From assembly GCF_026409565.1 (NCBI RefSeq), contig NZ_CP112881.1, positions 3,877,852-3,941,851 on the forward strand: a stretch of 64,000 nt of DNA. The letters run 5' to 3'. The position numbers and the translations under genes are program-made. The first letter of the stretch is position 1, and each line of letters begins with the position of its first letter. Source of the DNA: Sneathiella aquimaris (GTDB lineage Bacteria; Pseudomonadota; Alphaproteobacteria; Sneathiellales; Sneathiellaceae). Shown one piece after another: positions 9,455 through 18,978 of this stretch. The notes under the pieces are model-generated. The model searched no databases. It saw only the letters and a program-made list of their open reading frames with translations, and was not told the origin of the DNA.

Positions 9455-10597
9455 CTACATTTTACATTTTGCAGCATAGCTGTCCTGATGCTCTTCAAGA
9501 GCAACACCGACCACTTTATTTGTGTAGATGTCACCTTCCTTGATCACTTCACGCACATAGATTTTCTGAATAAGGTGTTGGTTATTTCCAAATTTCAACT
9601 TACCGCGTGGAGACTCGAAGTCTGCTTCCTTGATGGCAGCACGGAACGCATCTGTATCTTTAATACTTGCCTTTTTCATCGCTGACAAAATCAGGCTCGC
9701 AGTATCAAAACCCTGGACGGCATACAATGAAGGCAACCGGCCATATTCCTTCTGAAAGCTTTCAACAAATTTTTTGTTTCCTGGAAAATCCAGATCTTTC
9801 GACCAATGAGACGTATTCATCGCACCAACAGCGGCCTGACCCACTGCTTTCAGAATGCCCTGATCAAACGAGAAAGCAGGACCCATTACAGGGATATTAA
9901 CGCCTGACTGCGCATACTGCTTCATGAACGCAATCCCCATACCGCCTGGCAGGAAGACAAAGACGCTGTCTGCACCAGACGCCCGGATCTGTGCGATTTC
10001 GGCCGCATAATCCTTCTGACCGAGTTTTGTGTAAACTTCTTTTGCCACGTCACCTTTGTAAAAGCGCTTATACCCGTTCAGAACATCGCGGCCCGCTGGA
10101 TAGTTTGGCGCCATGATGAAGGTTTTTTTCAATCCCGCTTTATTGGCATGGGCGCCCATACCTTCCGGCAGGATGTCGTTCTGGAATGATGCATTGAAAT
10201 AGTTTGCATGACATCCCTGACCCGCCAATTGGGACGGACCGGCATTTGGCGAAATGTAGATCTTACCTTGTGCAACGGCATTTGGAACAACTGCCATGGC
10301 AAGATTTGACCAGATAATACCGGTCAGAATATCCACTTTCTCACTTTGGATCATTTTGTCAGCAATTTGCACCGCCGTCGCAGGTTTGCGCGCATCATCT
10401 TCAATAACAACGCTCAGGTCCTTATTGCCCGCCTGTTTCACAGCCAGCATGAAACCATCACGGACATCAATTCCCAGCCCGGAACCACCACCGGATAATG
10501 TCGTGATCATCCCGACTTTAACAGGCTCTGCTAACGCCGATCCTGCAACCATGGACAGTCCGACAAGGCCCGCTCCTATCAATTTAGCTATTTTCAT
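9455..10597 (-). CDS. ABC transporter substrate-binding protein, LivJ/HAAT family
   Basis: This is a 380-residue periplasmic binding protein with a signal peptide of about 23 residues (Lys-Ile-Ala-Lys start, cleavage near ALA). It has the type-I fold of amino acid/aromatic acid binders, with 'VGMITTLSGGGSGLG' at the N-terminus and the central 'DSVFVFLPGGMGIAFMKQY'. An AGGGAGAAG motif precedes the ATG. It lies 96 nt after the CoA-ligase gene and before the hairpin and permease genes. HAAT binders in aromatic gene clusters take up benzoate-like acids; here anthranilate or a related acid is the natural guess. Confidence 0.87.
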   Translation of the reverse strand: MKIAKLIGAGLVGLSMVAGSALAEPVKVGMITTLSGGGSGLGIDVRDGFMLAVKQAGNKDLSVVIEDDARKPATAVQIADKMIQSEKVDILTGIIWSNLAMAVVPNAVAQGKIYISPNAGPSQLAGQGCHANYFNASFQNDILPEGMGAHANKAGLKKTFIMAPNYPAGRDVLNGYKRFYKGDVAKEVYTKLGQKDYAAEIAQIRASGADSVFVFLPGGMGIAFMKQYAQSGVNIPVMGPAFSFDQGILKAVGQAAVGAMNTSHWSKDLDFPGNKKFVESFQKEYGRLPSLYAVQGFDTASLILSAMKKASIKDTDAFRAAIKEADFESPRGKLKFGNNQHLIQKIYVREVIKEGDIYTNKVVGVALEEHQDSYAAKCKM

Positions 10598-10693
10598 CTA
10601 TTCTTCTCCCTGTTTTATTTCCACCGAGATTGTTTCTCCCAAAACAATCAGATTATTCGTCTGCTTTTTTTATATACGATAAGCAGAATGGTA

Positions 10694-12316
10694 TCATCTT
10701 TCTTCTGCTCGCAACCGGAATCTTTGAATTTTACCAGTTTGTGTTTTTGGCAGACTTTCTGTGAATATGACAGATCTTGGATATTTGTAAGGCGCCAATG
10801 TCGCCTTCACATGATTTTGAAGCAGTTTTTTCTGCGCCTCATTTTTTTCAAAACCCGTATTCAACACAATATGCGCTTCCACAATTTGTCCGCGGTCTGC
10901 ATCTGGCACACCAATAACAGCGCATTCGCTCACGGCGTCATGGGCAAGAAGCGCGGCCTCGACTTCCGGACCTGCGATATTATAGCCGGACGAAATGATC
11001 ATATCATCTGAGCGGGCGGCAAAATGAAAGTAACCGTCTTCATCCATTGAAAAGGAATCGCCGGTCAGGTTCCACCCGTTTCGGACATAATGTTTCTGCC
11101 GTTCATCAGCCAGATACCGGCATCCTGTTGGACCCCGAACCGCCAAGCGACCGACCTCGCCAGGCGGCAATTCCTGCATCTGTTCATCCACAATCATCGC
11201 TTCGTAACCAACAACCGGCTTTCCAGTGCAGGCGGCTTTGGAATCACCAAACCGGTTTGAAATGAAGATATGCAGCATTTCTGTAGAGCCGATGCCGTCC
11301 AGCATCGGCTTTCCTGTTTTTTCAAGCCACGCATCATAAACGGGCGCGGGCAGCGTTTCGCCGGCCGACACCGCTGCGCGCAAAGACGACAGGTCTGCAC
11401 CGTCATCCATTGCCTGCATCATCGCCCGATATGCTGTGGGGGCTGTAAAACAGATGGTTGCCTTGTAGGTTTCGATAATATCAATCATATCCGCCGGTGC
11501 TGCTTTTTCAAGCAGGGTTGCCGCGGCTCCAAAACGCAATGGGAAAATGGCCAGCCCTCCCAAACCGAACGTAAAAGCCAAAGGCGGAGAGCCAACAAAA
11601 ATATCGTCTGGCGTTACGTTCAATACTTCACGGGCATATCCATCTGCAATGATCAATAAATCCCGGTGAAAATGCATGGTGGCTTTTGGCTCTCCGGTCG
11701 TGCCAGAGGTAAATCCAAGCAGCGCCACGTCATCCCGGCCGGTTTTTACTGCATCGAAACGAACGGGCTTGTTTAATGCAATCCGATCCAGCTCCGCGTC
11801 GAAATTAGCGGTTCCGTCAAATCCGACAACCTTATCCAGATGCGGACTTGTTTTTGCACAGGAAACCAGCTCGTCCATCAGACGGGTATCACATAGCGCA
11901 AAGGAAATTTTGGCTTTTTCAACGATTTGCAAAAGCTCTCCCGCGCGCAGCATCGGCATGGTATTGACAACAACAGCTCCCGCCTTTGTCGCAGCCAGCC
12001 AGCAAGCGACCATCGCCGGATTGTTAGCCGACCGGATCAACACTCGATTGCCCGGTTTGACCCCGTATTCATCGACCAACGCATGGGCAAGCCGGTTTGT
12101 CCAGTCGGACAGCTCTTTATAGGTTCGGCGGCGGCCATTGCCGATCAACGCAGTATGATCGCCAAAACCCCGCTCTACCATCCGATCGGTAAGTTCAACA
12201 CCTACGTTCAGATGTTCAGGATAATTCAGCATTGCCAAATTAATCTCAGGCCATTGATCTTCCGGTGGCAGACTATCCCGGGTAAAAGTATCCGTATGTG
12301 CACTCGGTCCCAGCAT
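10694..12316 (-). CDS. Aromatic acid-CoA ligase, probable 2-aminobenzoate-CoA ligase
   Basis: The 540-residue adenylate-forming enzyme has the P-loop 'LLGFTSGTTGEPKATMH' at about 210, 'DGIGSTEMLHIF' (A5 motif), 'TGDSFSMDEDGY' (A7) and the C-terminal catalytic Lys in 'PKTQTGKIQRF'. The 'GSTEMLHIFISNR' variant is typical of benzoate/aminobenzoate-CoA ligases. It would convert the aromatic acid, ATP and CoA to the aroyl-CoA, the first step of the pathway. AAGGAGG lies 5 nt before the ATG. The adjoining monooxygenase/reductase fusion makes 2-aminobenzoate the best substrate guess; salicylate or benzoate are alternatives. Confidence 0.83.
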   Translation of the reverse strand: MLGPSAHTDTFTRDSLPPEDQWPEINLAMLNYPEHLNVGVELTDRMVERGFGDHTALIGNGRRRTYKELSDWTNRLAHALVDEYGVKPGNRVLIRSANNPAMVACWLAATKAGAVVVNTMPMLRAGELLQIVEKAKISFALCDTRLMDELVSCAKTSPHLDKVVGFDGTANFDAELDRIALNKPVRFDAVKTGRDDVALLGFTSGTTGEPKATMHFHRDLLIIADGYAREVLNVTPDDIFVGSPPLAFTFGLGGLAIFPLRFGAAATLLEKAAPADMIDIIETYKATICFTAPTAYRAMMQAMDDGADLSSLRAAVSAGETLPAPVYDAWLEKTGKPMLDGIGSTEMLHIFISNRFGDSKAACTGKPVVGYEAMIVDEQMQELPPGEVGRLAVRGPTGCRYLADERQKHYVRNGWNLTGDSFSMDEDGYFHFAARSDDMIISSGYNIAGPEVEAALLAHDAVSECAVIGVPDADRGQIVEAHIVLNTGFEKNEAQKKLLQNHVKATLAPYKYPRSVIFTESLPKTQTGKIQRFRLRAEER

Positions 12317-12354
12317 TTTACCTCCTTATCAGCGCTCCCAAACGCTGGTTTTCA

Positions 12355-13500
12355 CTATCCGTTCAGCGTCTGACGCGCAATAACGACTTTTTGGACATCT
12401 GATGCCCCTTCATAAATCCGCAACGCCCGTATTTCACGATACAGACCTTCCACGACTGATCCGGAACGAACACCGTCGCCACCATGCAATTGCACGGCTT
12501 TATCAATCACCACTTGGGCACGATCGGTTGCATATAATTTTGCCATCGCCGCTTCCCGTGTGACCCGATCCGCGCCGTTATCCTTGGTCCATGCCGCCCG
12601 GTACACAAGCAACGCTGCAGCATCCACATCCAGCGCCATTTCCGCCACATGCCCCTGCACCATTTGCAAATCAAACAGCGGCGCCCCAAACAGATCTCGA
12701 TTTTGCACCCTGTTTACGGTTTCATCCAGTGCCCGGCGGGCAAACCCCAAGGCTGCCGCGCCAACTGTCGACCGGAAAACATCCAGAACCGCCATCGACA
12801 GCTTAAATCCCTGTCCCGACTGCCCGATCAGCGCAGAGGCGGGGATTTTGACATCCTTAAAAGACAGGGTTGCAAGCGGATGCGGCGCTATCACTTCAAG
12901 TCGCTCCTTAACCGTCAAACCCGGCGTCTCCGCTGGCACAAGAAAGGCTGAAAGACCGCGCGCACCGGGGGCTTCTCCCGTTCTTGCAAAAACACAATAA
13001 AGATCGGCAATTCCGCCGTTGGAAATCCAGGTTTTCTCCCCATTAAGAAAATAATGATCACCGTCCAGAACAGCCTGCATGTCCATATTGGCAACATCAG
13101 AACCGGAACGCGGTTCGGACAGTGCAAAGGCCGATAACGCGTGACCGGACCGGGTTTTATGCAACCACTGTTGCTGCTCAGGCGTACCAAAGAAACTAAT
13201 CGCCCCTGTTCCAAGACCCTGCATGGCAAACGCAAAATCAGCCAAACCGTCATGACGGGCGAGTGTTTCGCGAATAAGACACAGGGACCGCACATCCAGT
13301 GGCTGCGGATTGTCAGGGTCGATGGCCGAATAGGTTAAAAACCCCGCCGCGCCCAGTTTTGCAACCAGGTCTTTACAGGCCTGATCCACATCGGAGTGAT
13401 CGACCGGTAGGTTTTTGGTGCACCAGCCGTCCAGTTCTTCTGCCAGGCGGCGATGATGATCGTCAAAAAAGGGCCAATCAAGAAAACTGCGATCTGACAT
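12355..13500 (-). CDS. Acyl-CoA dehydrogenase
   Basis: The 381-residue FAD flavoenzyme has the ACAD signatures '[14 protein letters not shown]' and, near the C-terminus, 'QLHGGDGV' and '[17 protein letters not shown]' with the catalytic-base Glu. It would introduce a 2,3-double bond in an alicyclic or opened-chain acyl-CoA. The start lies 2 nt after the crotonase stop. Within this operon it probably acts on the ring intermediates after dearomatisation, in a beta-oxidation-like sequence. Confidence 0.85.
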   Translation of the reverse strand: MSDRSFLDWPFFDDHHRRLAEELDGWCTKNLPVDHSDVDQACKDLVAKLGAAGFLTYSAIDPDNPQPLDVRSLCLIRETLARHDGLADFAFAMQGLGTGAISFFGTPEQQQWLHKTRSGHALSAFALSEPRSGSDVANMDMQAVLDGDHYFLNGEKTWISNGGIADLYCVFARTGEAPGARGLSAFLVPAETPGLTVKERLEVIAPHPLATLSFKDVKIPASALIGQSGQGFKLSMAVLDVFRSTVGAAALGFARRALDETVNRVQNRDLFGAPLFDLQMVQGHVAEMALDVDAAALLVYRAAWTKDNGADRVTREAAMAKLYATDRAQVVIDKAVQLHGGDGVRSGSVVEGLYREIRALRIYEGASDVQKVVIARQTLNG

Positions 13501-13502
13501 AC

Positions 13503-14315
13503 TCAGTTCCCCTCAAAAACGGGTTTTTCTTTGGCAACAAACGCATGGTAGGCCCGGTGGAAATCCTGGGTCTGCATACAAATGGCCTGCGCCTGCGCTT
13601 CGGCCTCAATGGCCTGCTCCAAGCTCATCGACCATTCATGGTTGAGCTGCGTTTTAGTGATGGAATGGGCGAAATTCGGTCCGGCAACGATCCGGCCTGC
13701 CATCTCCATCGCAGTGTCTTCCAACTGATCCGCGGCCAACAGGCGACTGTAATATCCCCAGCGCTCCCCTTCTTCGGCGTTCATCACCCGGCCCGTATAA
13801 AGAAGATCCGCCGCGCGACCCTGCCCGATAATTCTTGGCAGCATTGCACAGGCCCCCATATCACAGCCGGCCAGACCAACCCGGGTGAACAGAAAGGCCG
13901 TTTTCGCAGCGGGCGTTGCTATGCGCATATCCGACGCCATGGTGATGATCGCCCCCGCGCCCACCGCAACACCATCAACGGCGGATATAATCGGCTTTCC
14001 GCAATTGATCATGGCTTTGACAAAGTCGCCTGTCATTCGGGTAAATTTAAGAAGATCCGCCATATCCATTCGGGTAAGCGGGCCGATAATATCATGAACA
14101 TCGCCACCAGAACAAAAATTCCCGCCATTGGGCAGAAAGACCACGGCTTTTACATCGTCTGCATAATGCAAATCCCGAAAGGTATCCCTGAGTTCGGCAT
14201 AGCTTTCAAACGTCAGCGGGTTTTTACGCTCTGGGTTATTCAGGCGAATAACCGCTGTCTCGCCTACCATTTCCCATAGAAAATGTTCTGGTTTAAGGTC
14301 TGCCATCTTGGTCAT
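13503..14315 (-). CDS. Enoyl-CoA hydratase/isomerase-family protein lacking both canonical glutamates
   Basis: The 270-residue crotonase-fold protein has the oxyanion-hole segment '[12 protein letters not shown]' at about residues 65-75 and '[19 protein letters not shown]' at 112-130. The two hydratase catalytic glutamates (GGCE and QPE in canonical enzymes) are Ile123 and about Arg145 by hand alignment. This makes ordinary water addition by the classical mechanism unlikely; crotonases of this type carry out other reactions on ring CoA thioesters. The start overlaps the marR stop by ATGA. Its place between acyl-CoA dehydrogenase and SDR genes suggests action on a cyclohexene-carbonyl-CoA intermediate. 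Confidence 0.8.
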   Translation of the reverse strand: MTKMADLKPEHFLWEMVGETAVIRLNNPERKNPLTFESYAELRDTFRDLHYADDVKAVVFLPNGGNFCSGGDVHDIIGPLTRMDMADLLKFTRMTGDFVKAMINCGKPIISAVDGVAVGAGAIITMASDMRIATPAAKTAFLFTRVGLAGCDMGACAMLPRIIGQGRAADLLYTGRVMNAEEGERWGYYSRLLAADQLEDTAMEMAGRIVAGPNFAHSITKTQLNHEWSMSLEQAIEAEAQAQAICMQTQDFHRAYHAFVAKEKPVFEGN

Positions 14316-14818
14316 TGTTTGTCTCCACCACCAACGTTATTCCCGCGGTTTGTTGTAATATTAAGATCCAGAAGGCTACTGATCAGAGCGGCATCATCGG
14401 GATTAACATCTTGCAAAAGCTCGTTAATCCAGCCTTGATGGACCCGTGCCATTGCCTTGAATTCGTGACGGCCTTTTTCAGTCAGACATACCCGCATCGC
14501 GCGGCGATCGCTTGGAATAGGGGTCCGTTCCACCAGCAACTCACCAACGAGCCGCTCGATTATTCCGGTCACATTTCCATTGGACACCATAAGGGCGGCC
14601 GACAGCTCACTCATCTTAAGACCGTCTTTATGACGATACAGGGCCGACATCACATCAAAGCGCGGCAACGTCGATTTGTAGCGGGTCCTTAACCGTTCCC
14701 GCAGTTCCGCTTCAATGGCGCGAGAGACTTTCAATATCCGCAGCCACAGTCGCACACGCTGTTTTTCGCCGTCCGGGACATCTTCTGTAGAAAAGGTTTC
14801 TGATCCTAAATCAATCAT
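14312..14818 (-). CDS. MarR-family transcriptional regulator of the aromatic operon
   Basis: The 168-residue winged-helix protein has a MarR core at about residues 45-140: '[26 protein letters not shown]', '[13 protein letters not shown]', and the wing '[17 protein letters not shown]' with the conserved DxR. MarR relatives in aromatic operons (BadR, HcaR and similar) respond to aroyl-CoA thioesters. It overlaps the genes on both sides by ATGA, so it is made with the enzymes and likely autoregulates. The 32-bp palindrome upstream of the operon is the obvious operator candidate. Confidence 0.87.
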   Translation of the reverse strand: MIDLGSETFSTEDVPDGEKQRVRLWLRILKVSRAIEAELRERLRTRYKSTLPRFDVMSALYRHKDGLKMSELSAALMVSNGNVTGIIERLVGELLVERTPIPSDRRAMRVCLTEKGRHEFKAMARVHQGWINELLQDVNPDDAALISSLLDLNITTNRGNNVGGGDKQ

Positions 14819-15576
14819 ACTTCCCCTCCGGACACTGAAATAGCCTGACCGGTTATCGACCCCGAATTGTCATCACACAGCCACAGCACCGTTCGGGCAA
14901 TTTCTTCGGGTTGAATAAACCGCCCCATTGGGTTGGTTGCCTGCAGCGCCTTGATGGCCGCCGCTTGATCCATTCCCGTTTTCTTCATGATATTTTCGAT
15001 GGATTTTTCCAGCATGGGCGTTTCTGTAAAGCCCGGGCAAACCGCATTTACCGTGATGCCCTTGGTGGCTAATTCCAAGGCAAGTGATTTGGTCAAACCG
15101 ATAACCCCATGCTTGGCCGCGCAATAGGCCGACACATATGCATATCCTTTAAGCCCGGCTGTGGAGGCAATCGAAATCAACCGACCCCATCCCGACCGCT
15201 CCATCGCCGGCAATGTTGCTTGAAAACTGTTAAAAACACCGGTGAGGTTAATCATCAGGGCCTGCGTCCAGTCTTCAGTTGTCATTCTATTGAACGGTTT
15301 ACTGTCGGCGGCGCCCGCATTTGCGATTGTGATGTCAATCGGCCCCTGACGTTTGGCGGCCTCCCGCACCAGGTCCGCCATAGAAGCAGGATCGGTCACA
15401 TCGGCGGAAATCGCCTGAATTGCCGAATGTTGCGCCGAAACCTCGTCCAGAGGAGCCTGCCGGCGTCCTGTAACCGTTACCGCAGCCCCTGCCGCGGCAA
15501 GCTGCAACGCGATTTCGCGCCCCACACCAGTGCCGCCGCCCGTTATCAGAATATGCTTTCCTGTTAAGTCCGTCAT
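14815..15576 (-). CDS. Short-chain dehydrogenase/reductase, probable 3-hydroxyacyl-CoA dehydrogenase
   Basis: The 253-residue SDR has the cofactor motif TGGGTGVG at residues 11-18, NAGA near 85, Ser in 'SIAST' near 138 and the catalytic Tyr/Lys in 'SAYCAAKHG'. It uses NAD(P) to oxidise or reduce a hydroxyl/oxo group, here presumably on a hydroxyacyl-CoA made by the operon. It lies 3 nt after the monooxygenase/reductase gene and overlaps marR by ATGA. Confidence 0.85.
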   Translation of the reverse strand: MTDLTGKHILITGGGTGVGREIALQLAAAGAAVTVTGRRQAPLDEVSAQHSAIQAISADVTDPASMADLVREAAKRQGPIDITIANAGAADSKPFNRMTTEDWTQALMINLTGVFNSFQATLPAMERSGWGRLISIASTAGLKGYAYVSAYCAAKHGVIGLTKSLALELATKGITVNAVCPGFTETPMLEKSIENIMKKTGMDQAAAIKALQATNPMGRFIQPEEIARTVLWLCDDNSGSITGQAISVSGGEV

Positions 15577-15579
15577 GCC

Positions 15580-17874
15580 CTAGACCTTCATGCCGGTAGT
15601 TTCGCCCCGCTCTGCCAACCGTTTCAACTGGTCGGCGCCAGGTCCATAAGGGTCCGGCCAACGCGTCATCTCATCCTTTAGGCCCGCGGCCGCATGCAAT
15701 GTCCAGTATGGATTGGCTAAGTGAGGTCGGGCCAGACACACAAGGTCCGCACGCCCTGCAAGCAGGATGGAATTTACATGATCTGGCTCATAGATATTCC
15801 CCACTGCCATCGTTGCCATATGGGCTTCGTTCCGGATCCGGTCTGAAAAAGGAGTTTGGAACATACGACCATAAACCGGTTCTGCCTTGATGGAGGTTTG
15901 TCCAGCGGAAACGTCACAAATATCAACGCCTGCCTCTTTAAGAAGTGCGGCCATTTCAACCGCTTCTGCAGGAGTAACCCCCTGTTCTTCCACCCAGTCA
16001 TTGGCAGAAATACGAACCGATATGGGTTTTTCATGCGGCCAAACCTCCCGGACTGCGTGGAATATTTCCAAAGGATACCGCATCCGGTTTTCTAGCGATC
16101 CCCCATACGCGTCCTGCCGGTTATTGGTCAGGGGCGTAATAAAGGACGACAGCAGATATCCGTGAGCTGCATGGATTTCCAGCATATCAAAACCGGCGGC
16201 CTCCGCCCGTTTGGCGGCTGCTACAAATTGATCGCGCACCATATCCATGTCATTGCGTGTCATGGATTTCGGGGCCTGATTATTGGGGGACCACGGAATG
16301 TTCGACGCAGAAAGAAGGGGCCAGTTCCCCTCTTTTAAAGGCGCGTCCATTTCTTCCCACCCGAGTTGGGTAGAGCCTTTTGCCCCGGAATGACCAAGCT
16401 GGACACATATCTTTGCGTCCGTTTCGGCATGAACAAAATCTGTGATTCTTTTCCAGGCACCAATATGATCATCATGATAAAGACCCGGACACCCTGGTGT
16501 AATGCGGCCCTCGGCACTGACGCAGGTCATTTCGACATAGACCAGCCCGGCACCGCCTTTGGCCCGCTCTCCATAATGGATCAGATGCCAGTCTGTCGGC
16601 GCACCGTCTACCGCTTTATATTGTGCCATGGGAGAGACAACGACCCGGTTTTTAAGATGCATATCGCGCAGTTGATAAGGCGCAAACATCGGCGCGCGGG
16701 TCGGCAGATTACGATCAGCACCGGCTTGCTGTTGGAACCAGTGTTCGGCCCCTTCCAGCCAATTCGGGTCTCGCAGACGCAAATTTTCATGTGAAATACG
16801 CTGTGAACGGGTAAGCAGCGAATAATTGAACTGCACAGGATCCAGATCCAGATACCGCTCGATCTCTTCAAACCATTCCAGCGAATTCCTGGCGGCCGAC
16901 TGAAGCTTTAAGACCTCAACCCGGCGGTCGTCTTCATATTTGGCAAAGGCTGCCTGCAAGGTGGGTTCAGAATGCAGATAATCAGCCAACGCAATCGCAC
17001 TTTCCACCGCAAGCTTGCTGCCCGAACCAATTGAGAAATGCGCACTTGCTGCCGCGTCCCCCATCAGAACCAGATTTTCGTGGGACCAGCGCTGACAAAG
17101 AACGCGGGGGAAATTAATCCAGGCCGATCCCCGAATATGCCCGGCATTGGTCATCAACTTATGGCCGCCCAGATGTTTCGCAAAAATCTTTTCACACAGG
17201 GCGATGCTTTCCTGCTGGCTTAAATCAGCAAAGCCAAAATTGTCATAGGTTTCTTCTGAACATTCAACAATGAAAGTTGCCGTATCTTCATCAAACTGAT
17301 AGGCGTGCACCCAAATCCAGCCTTTATCCGTTTTTTCAAAGATAAATGTGAAGGCATCGTCAAATTTCTGGTGCGTTCCCAACCAGACAAATTTACATTT
17401 GCGAACATCGATATCCGGCTTGAAAACATCTTCAAACCGTGTGCGGGCTTTGGAATTCAAACCATCCGACGCAATCACCAGATCGAAGTTGGCCATATAA
17501 TGTTCAACGTCTTCGGCTTCTATTTCGAACTGAAGTTTGATCCCCAGTTCCTGGGCGCGCGCCTGTAACAGGATTAAGAACTGTTTTCGCCCAATACCGC
17601 AAAAGCCATGACCGCTTGAGACAGTTCGCTCGCCCTTATGGACAACCGCGATATCGTCCCAATAGGCAAAATGCTTGCGGATTTCCTCCGCACTGACAGG
17701 GTCGTTTTCCTGAAGGTTAACCAGAGTTTCATCGGAAAGAACCACGCCCCAGCCAAACGTATCATCAGGCCGGTTCCTTTCAATAACCGTAATGTCATGC
17801 GAGGGGTCTCTCAGTTTCATACTGATCGCAAAATATAGGCCAGATGGCCCGCCTCCCAAACACGCAATCTTCAT
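15580..17874 (-). CDS. Bifunctional FAD monooxygenase / old yellow enzyme-type reductase, 2-aminobenzoyl-CoA monooxygenase/reductase type
   Basis: The product is a 764-residue fusion. Residues 1-375 are a class A flavin monooxygenase: dinucleotide motif '[11 protein letters not shown]', DG motif '[13 protein letters not shown]' and GD motif '[18 protein letters not shown]'. Residues about 390-750 are an old yellow enzyme-like FMN reductase: '[16 protein letters not shown]', 'CVQLGHSG' and '[16 protein letters not shown]'. This architecture is that of 2-aminobenzoyl-CoA monooxygenase/reductase and of proteins named bifunctional salicylyl-CoA 5-hydroxylase/oxidoreductase. The first half hydroxylates the ring at C5 and the second reduces and dearomatises it. 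It is the first gene of the operon, 55 nt from the 32-bp palindrome. The absence of gentisate dioxygenase in the cluster and the presence of a Rid protein favour the aminobenzoate assignment. Confidence 0.85.
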   Translation of the reverse strand: MKIACLGGGPSGLYFAISMKLRDPSHDITVIERNRPDDTFGWGVVLSDETLVNLQENDPVSAEEIRKHFAYWDDIAVVHKGERTVSSGHGFCGIGRKQFLILLQARAQELGIKLQFEIEAEDVEHYMANFDLVIASDGLNSKARTRFEDVFKPDIDVRKCKFVWLGTHQKFDDAFTFIFEKTDKGWIWVHAYQFDEDTATFIVECSEETYDNFGFADLSQQESIALCEKIFAKHLGGHKLMTNAGHIRGSAWINFPRVLCQRWSHENLVLMGDAAASAHFSIGSGSKLAVESAIALADYLHSEPTLQAAFAKYEDDRRVEVLKLQSAARNSLEWFEEIERYLDLDPVQFNYSLLTRSQRISHENLRLRDPNWLEGAEHWFQQQAGADRNLPTRAPMFAPYQLRDMHLKNRVVVSPMAQYKAVDGAPTDWHLIHYGERAKGGAGLVYVEMTCVSAEGRITPGCPGLYHDDHIGAWKRITDFVHAETDAKICVQLGHSGAKGSTQLGWEEMDAPLKEGNWPLLSASNIPWSPNNQAPKSMTRNDMDMVRDQFVAAAKRAEAAGFDMLEIHAAHGYLLSSFITPLTNNRQDAYGGSLENRMRYPLEIFHAVREVWPHEKPISVRISANDWVEEQGVTPAEAVEMAALLKEAGVDICDVSAGQTSIKAEPVYGRMFQTPFSDRIRNEAHMATMAVGNIYEPDHVNSILLAGRADLVCLARPHLANPYWTLHAAAGLKDEMTRWPDPYGPGADQLKRLAERGETTGMKV

Positions 17875-17929
17875 GCAGCACCCATTCGGTTTTTTATTCT
17901 AGGCTTAAACCGTGGCAGATGAACGAAAC

Positions 17930-17961
17930 TATTTCAAGTTTAAAATTTTAAACTTGAAATA
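17930..17961. promoter_or_regulatory. Perfect 32-bp palindrome, candidate MarR operator
   Basis: The half-site TATTTCAAGTTTAAAA is followed directly by its exact reverse complement, centred between 17945 and 17946. It lies 55 bp upstream of the aromatic operon and about 96 bp from the divergent DUF2059 gene. Size, AT-rich centre and position match MarR-family operators; control by the operon's own MarR protein is inference. Confidence 0.75.
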
Positions 17962-18057
17962 TATTGTTTTGATTTTGAGCTTTCGTTAACTTTTGTAAGT
18001 ATTAAACTGGATTACATTCCACTTTAACTTTTGTTCAGCCGATTAAGGCAAGGATCC

Positions 18058-18549
18058 ATGAATTTCAGATATCTAAGCGTTCTATCAATGTGCCTCGCCT
18101 CGTCCCCTCTTATGGCCGAGGAACTAACAGACGAAAAGAAAGCCGTCATTGATACCATTTTAACATTAACCAATGCTCAGAAATCCGCTTACGAAGGCAT
18201 CGACCAAATGTCTGGTCAACTGACGCAAATGCTAAAGGCAGTACCGCAGCTGAAAAAGCCCGGACTTGCGGAAAAAGTGAGCGACAAATTTGTTCTTTTC
18301 GCAAAATCACGCATGAAAAAAGACAGGATGTTAAATGAAATCAGTTACCCGATTTACCATAAATATTTTACGTTAGAGGAACTGAAAGCACTGCGCGGAT
18401 TTTACCAGACACCTTTGGGCAAAAAACTGGGCTCTGCAAACCCAGCAATTGTTCAGGAAAGCTCGGTCGCAGCAAAGGCATATTTTGCAGGCCTTCAACC
18501 TGAAATGCAGGTCATTGTGACTCAGGTTCTACAGAGCGAAGCCGAGTAA
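18058..18549 (+). CDS. DUF2059-family secreted protein
   Basis: The 163-residue protein has a signal peptide (about residues 1-20, ending LMAEE) and a helical DUF2059 domain, recognisable by 'ISYPIYHKYFTLEELKALRGFYQTPLGKKL' (two adjoining blocks, about 98-128). I chose the ATG preceded by AAGGA; a TTG 27 nt upstream is in frame but would disrupt the signal peptide. The family is common in proteobacterial periplasms and has no assigned function. It is divergent from the aromatic operon and shares its intergenic region, including the palindrome. Confidence 0.75.
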   Translation: MNFRYLSVLSMCLASSPLMAEELTDEKKAVIDTILTLTNAQKSAYEGIDQMSGQLTQMLKAVPQLKKPGLAEKVSDKFVLFAKSRMKKDRMLNEISYPIYHKYFTLEELKALRGFYQTPLGKKLGSANPAIVQESSVAAKAYFAGLQPEMQVIVTQVLQSEAE

Positions 18550-18558
18550 TATTTATAT

Positions 18559-18574
18559 AACTAGTTTTATAGTT
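18559..18574. promoter_or_regulatory. Candidate ArsR operator, copy 1
   Basis: AACTAGTTTTATAGTT consists of AACTA and TAGTT half-sites spaced by 6 nt. It sits just upstream of the arsR-like gene. Its reverse complement recurs (15 of 16 nt) upstream of the permease gene. Confidence 0.6.
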
Positions 18575-18607
18575 GTTATTTTGTCTAAAGGCCGCTATGA
18601 TCCCTTC

Positions 18608-18925
18608 ATGGATACAGTTCATATTGCACAAACATTGGCTGAGCTTGGCCATCAAACCCGCCTTGAAATTTTCCGCACTCTTGTTAAAGCCGGACCTGCG
18701 GGCCTGAGCATTGGCGACATTGGAAGCAAACTTGGCGTTCCCGCGTCAACCTTGGGTTTTCATATAAAAGGGTTGGTGTCTGTTGGCTTGATCAGTCAGG
18801 AAAAACAGGGCCGCGCGGTTATTTGCCGTCCGGAACTGGCCGCTTTAACTACTGTCATTCGAAATCTGGAGGCAGAATGCTGTTCAGAAATGGCGGTTCT
18901 TGAAACAGAAAAAGAAGAGGCGTAA
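18608..18925 (+). CDS. ArsR-family repressor with vicinal cysteines
   Basis: The 105-residue winged-helix protein has an ArsR core: 'LAELGHQTRLEIFRTLVKAG', recognition helix 'GVPASTLGFHIKGLVSVGLI' and wing 'EKQGRAVICRPE'. Cys91-Cys92 near the C-terminus and Cys73 in the wing could form a metalloid site; a paired C-terminal cysteine site is known in the As(III) sensor of Acidithiobacillus ferrooxidans. I prefer ATG 18608 to the in-frame TTG at 18581, which would leave almost no room between operator and start; no good RBS marks either. A matching operator copy flanks each end of the gene. Confidence 0.8.
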   Translation: MDTVHIAQTLAELGHQTRLEIFRTLVKAGPAGLSIGDIGSKLGVPASTLGFHIKGLVSVGLISQEKQGRAVICRPELAALTTVIRNLEAECCSEMAVLETEKEEA

Positions 18926-18939
18926 CCGTCTCTTTTTTT
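18917..18939 (+). terminator. Small intrinsic terminator after arsR
   Basis: GAGGCG and CGTCTC form a 6-bp stem (one G-T pair) with loop TAAC, followed by seven T. The stem overlaps the arsR stop codon. The permease may therefore use its own promoter. Confidence 0.5.
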
Positions 18940-18949
18940 GTTCATTTAT

Positions 18950-18964
18950 AACTATAAAACTAGT
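18950..18964. promoter_or_regulatory. Candidate ArsR operator, copy 2
   Basis: AACTATAAAACTAGT is the reverse complement of the site in front of arsR. It lies 14 nt before the permease ATG. Confidence 0.6.
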
Positions 18965-18978
18965 GATGTGGAATTAAA

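Noticed and set aside
13299..14279. 326-codon plus-strand open frame opposite the acyl-CoA dehydrogenase and crotonase genes
   Set aside because: The minus-strand genes have clear motifs; this frame is rich in His, Arg and Pro and lacks any domain.
15580..17874. Assignment as salicylyl-CoA 5-hydroxylase of a gentisate pathway
   Set aside because: The fusion architecture is shared, but no gentisate dioxygenase is present, while a Rid protein is. Kept as an alternative only.
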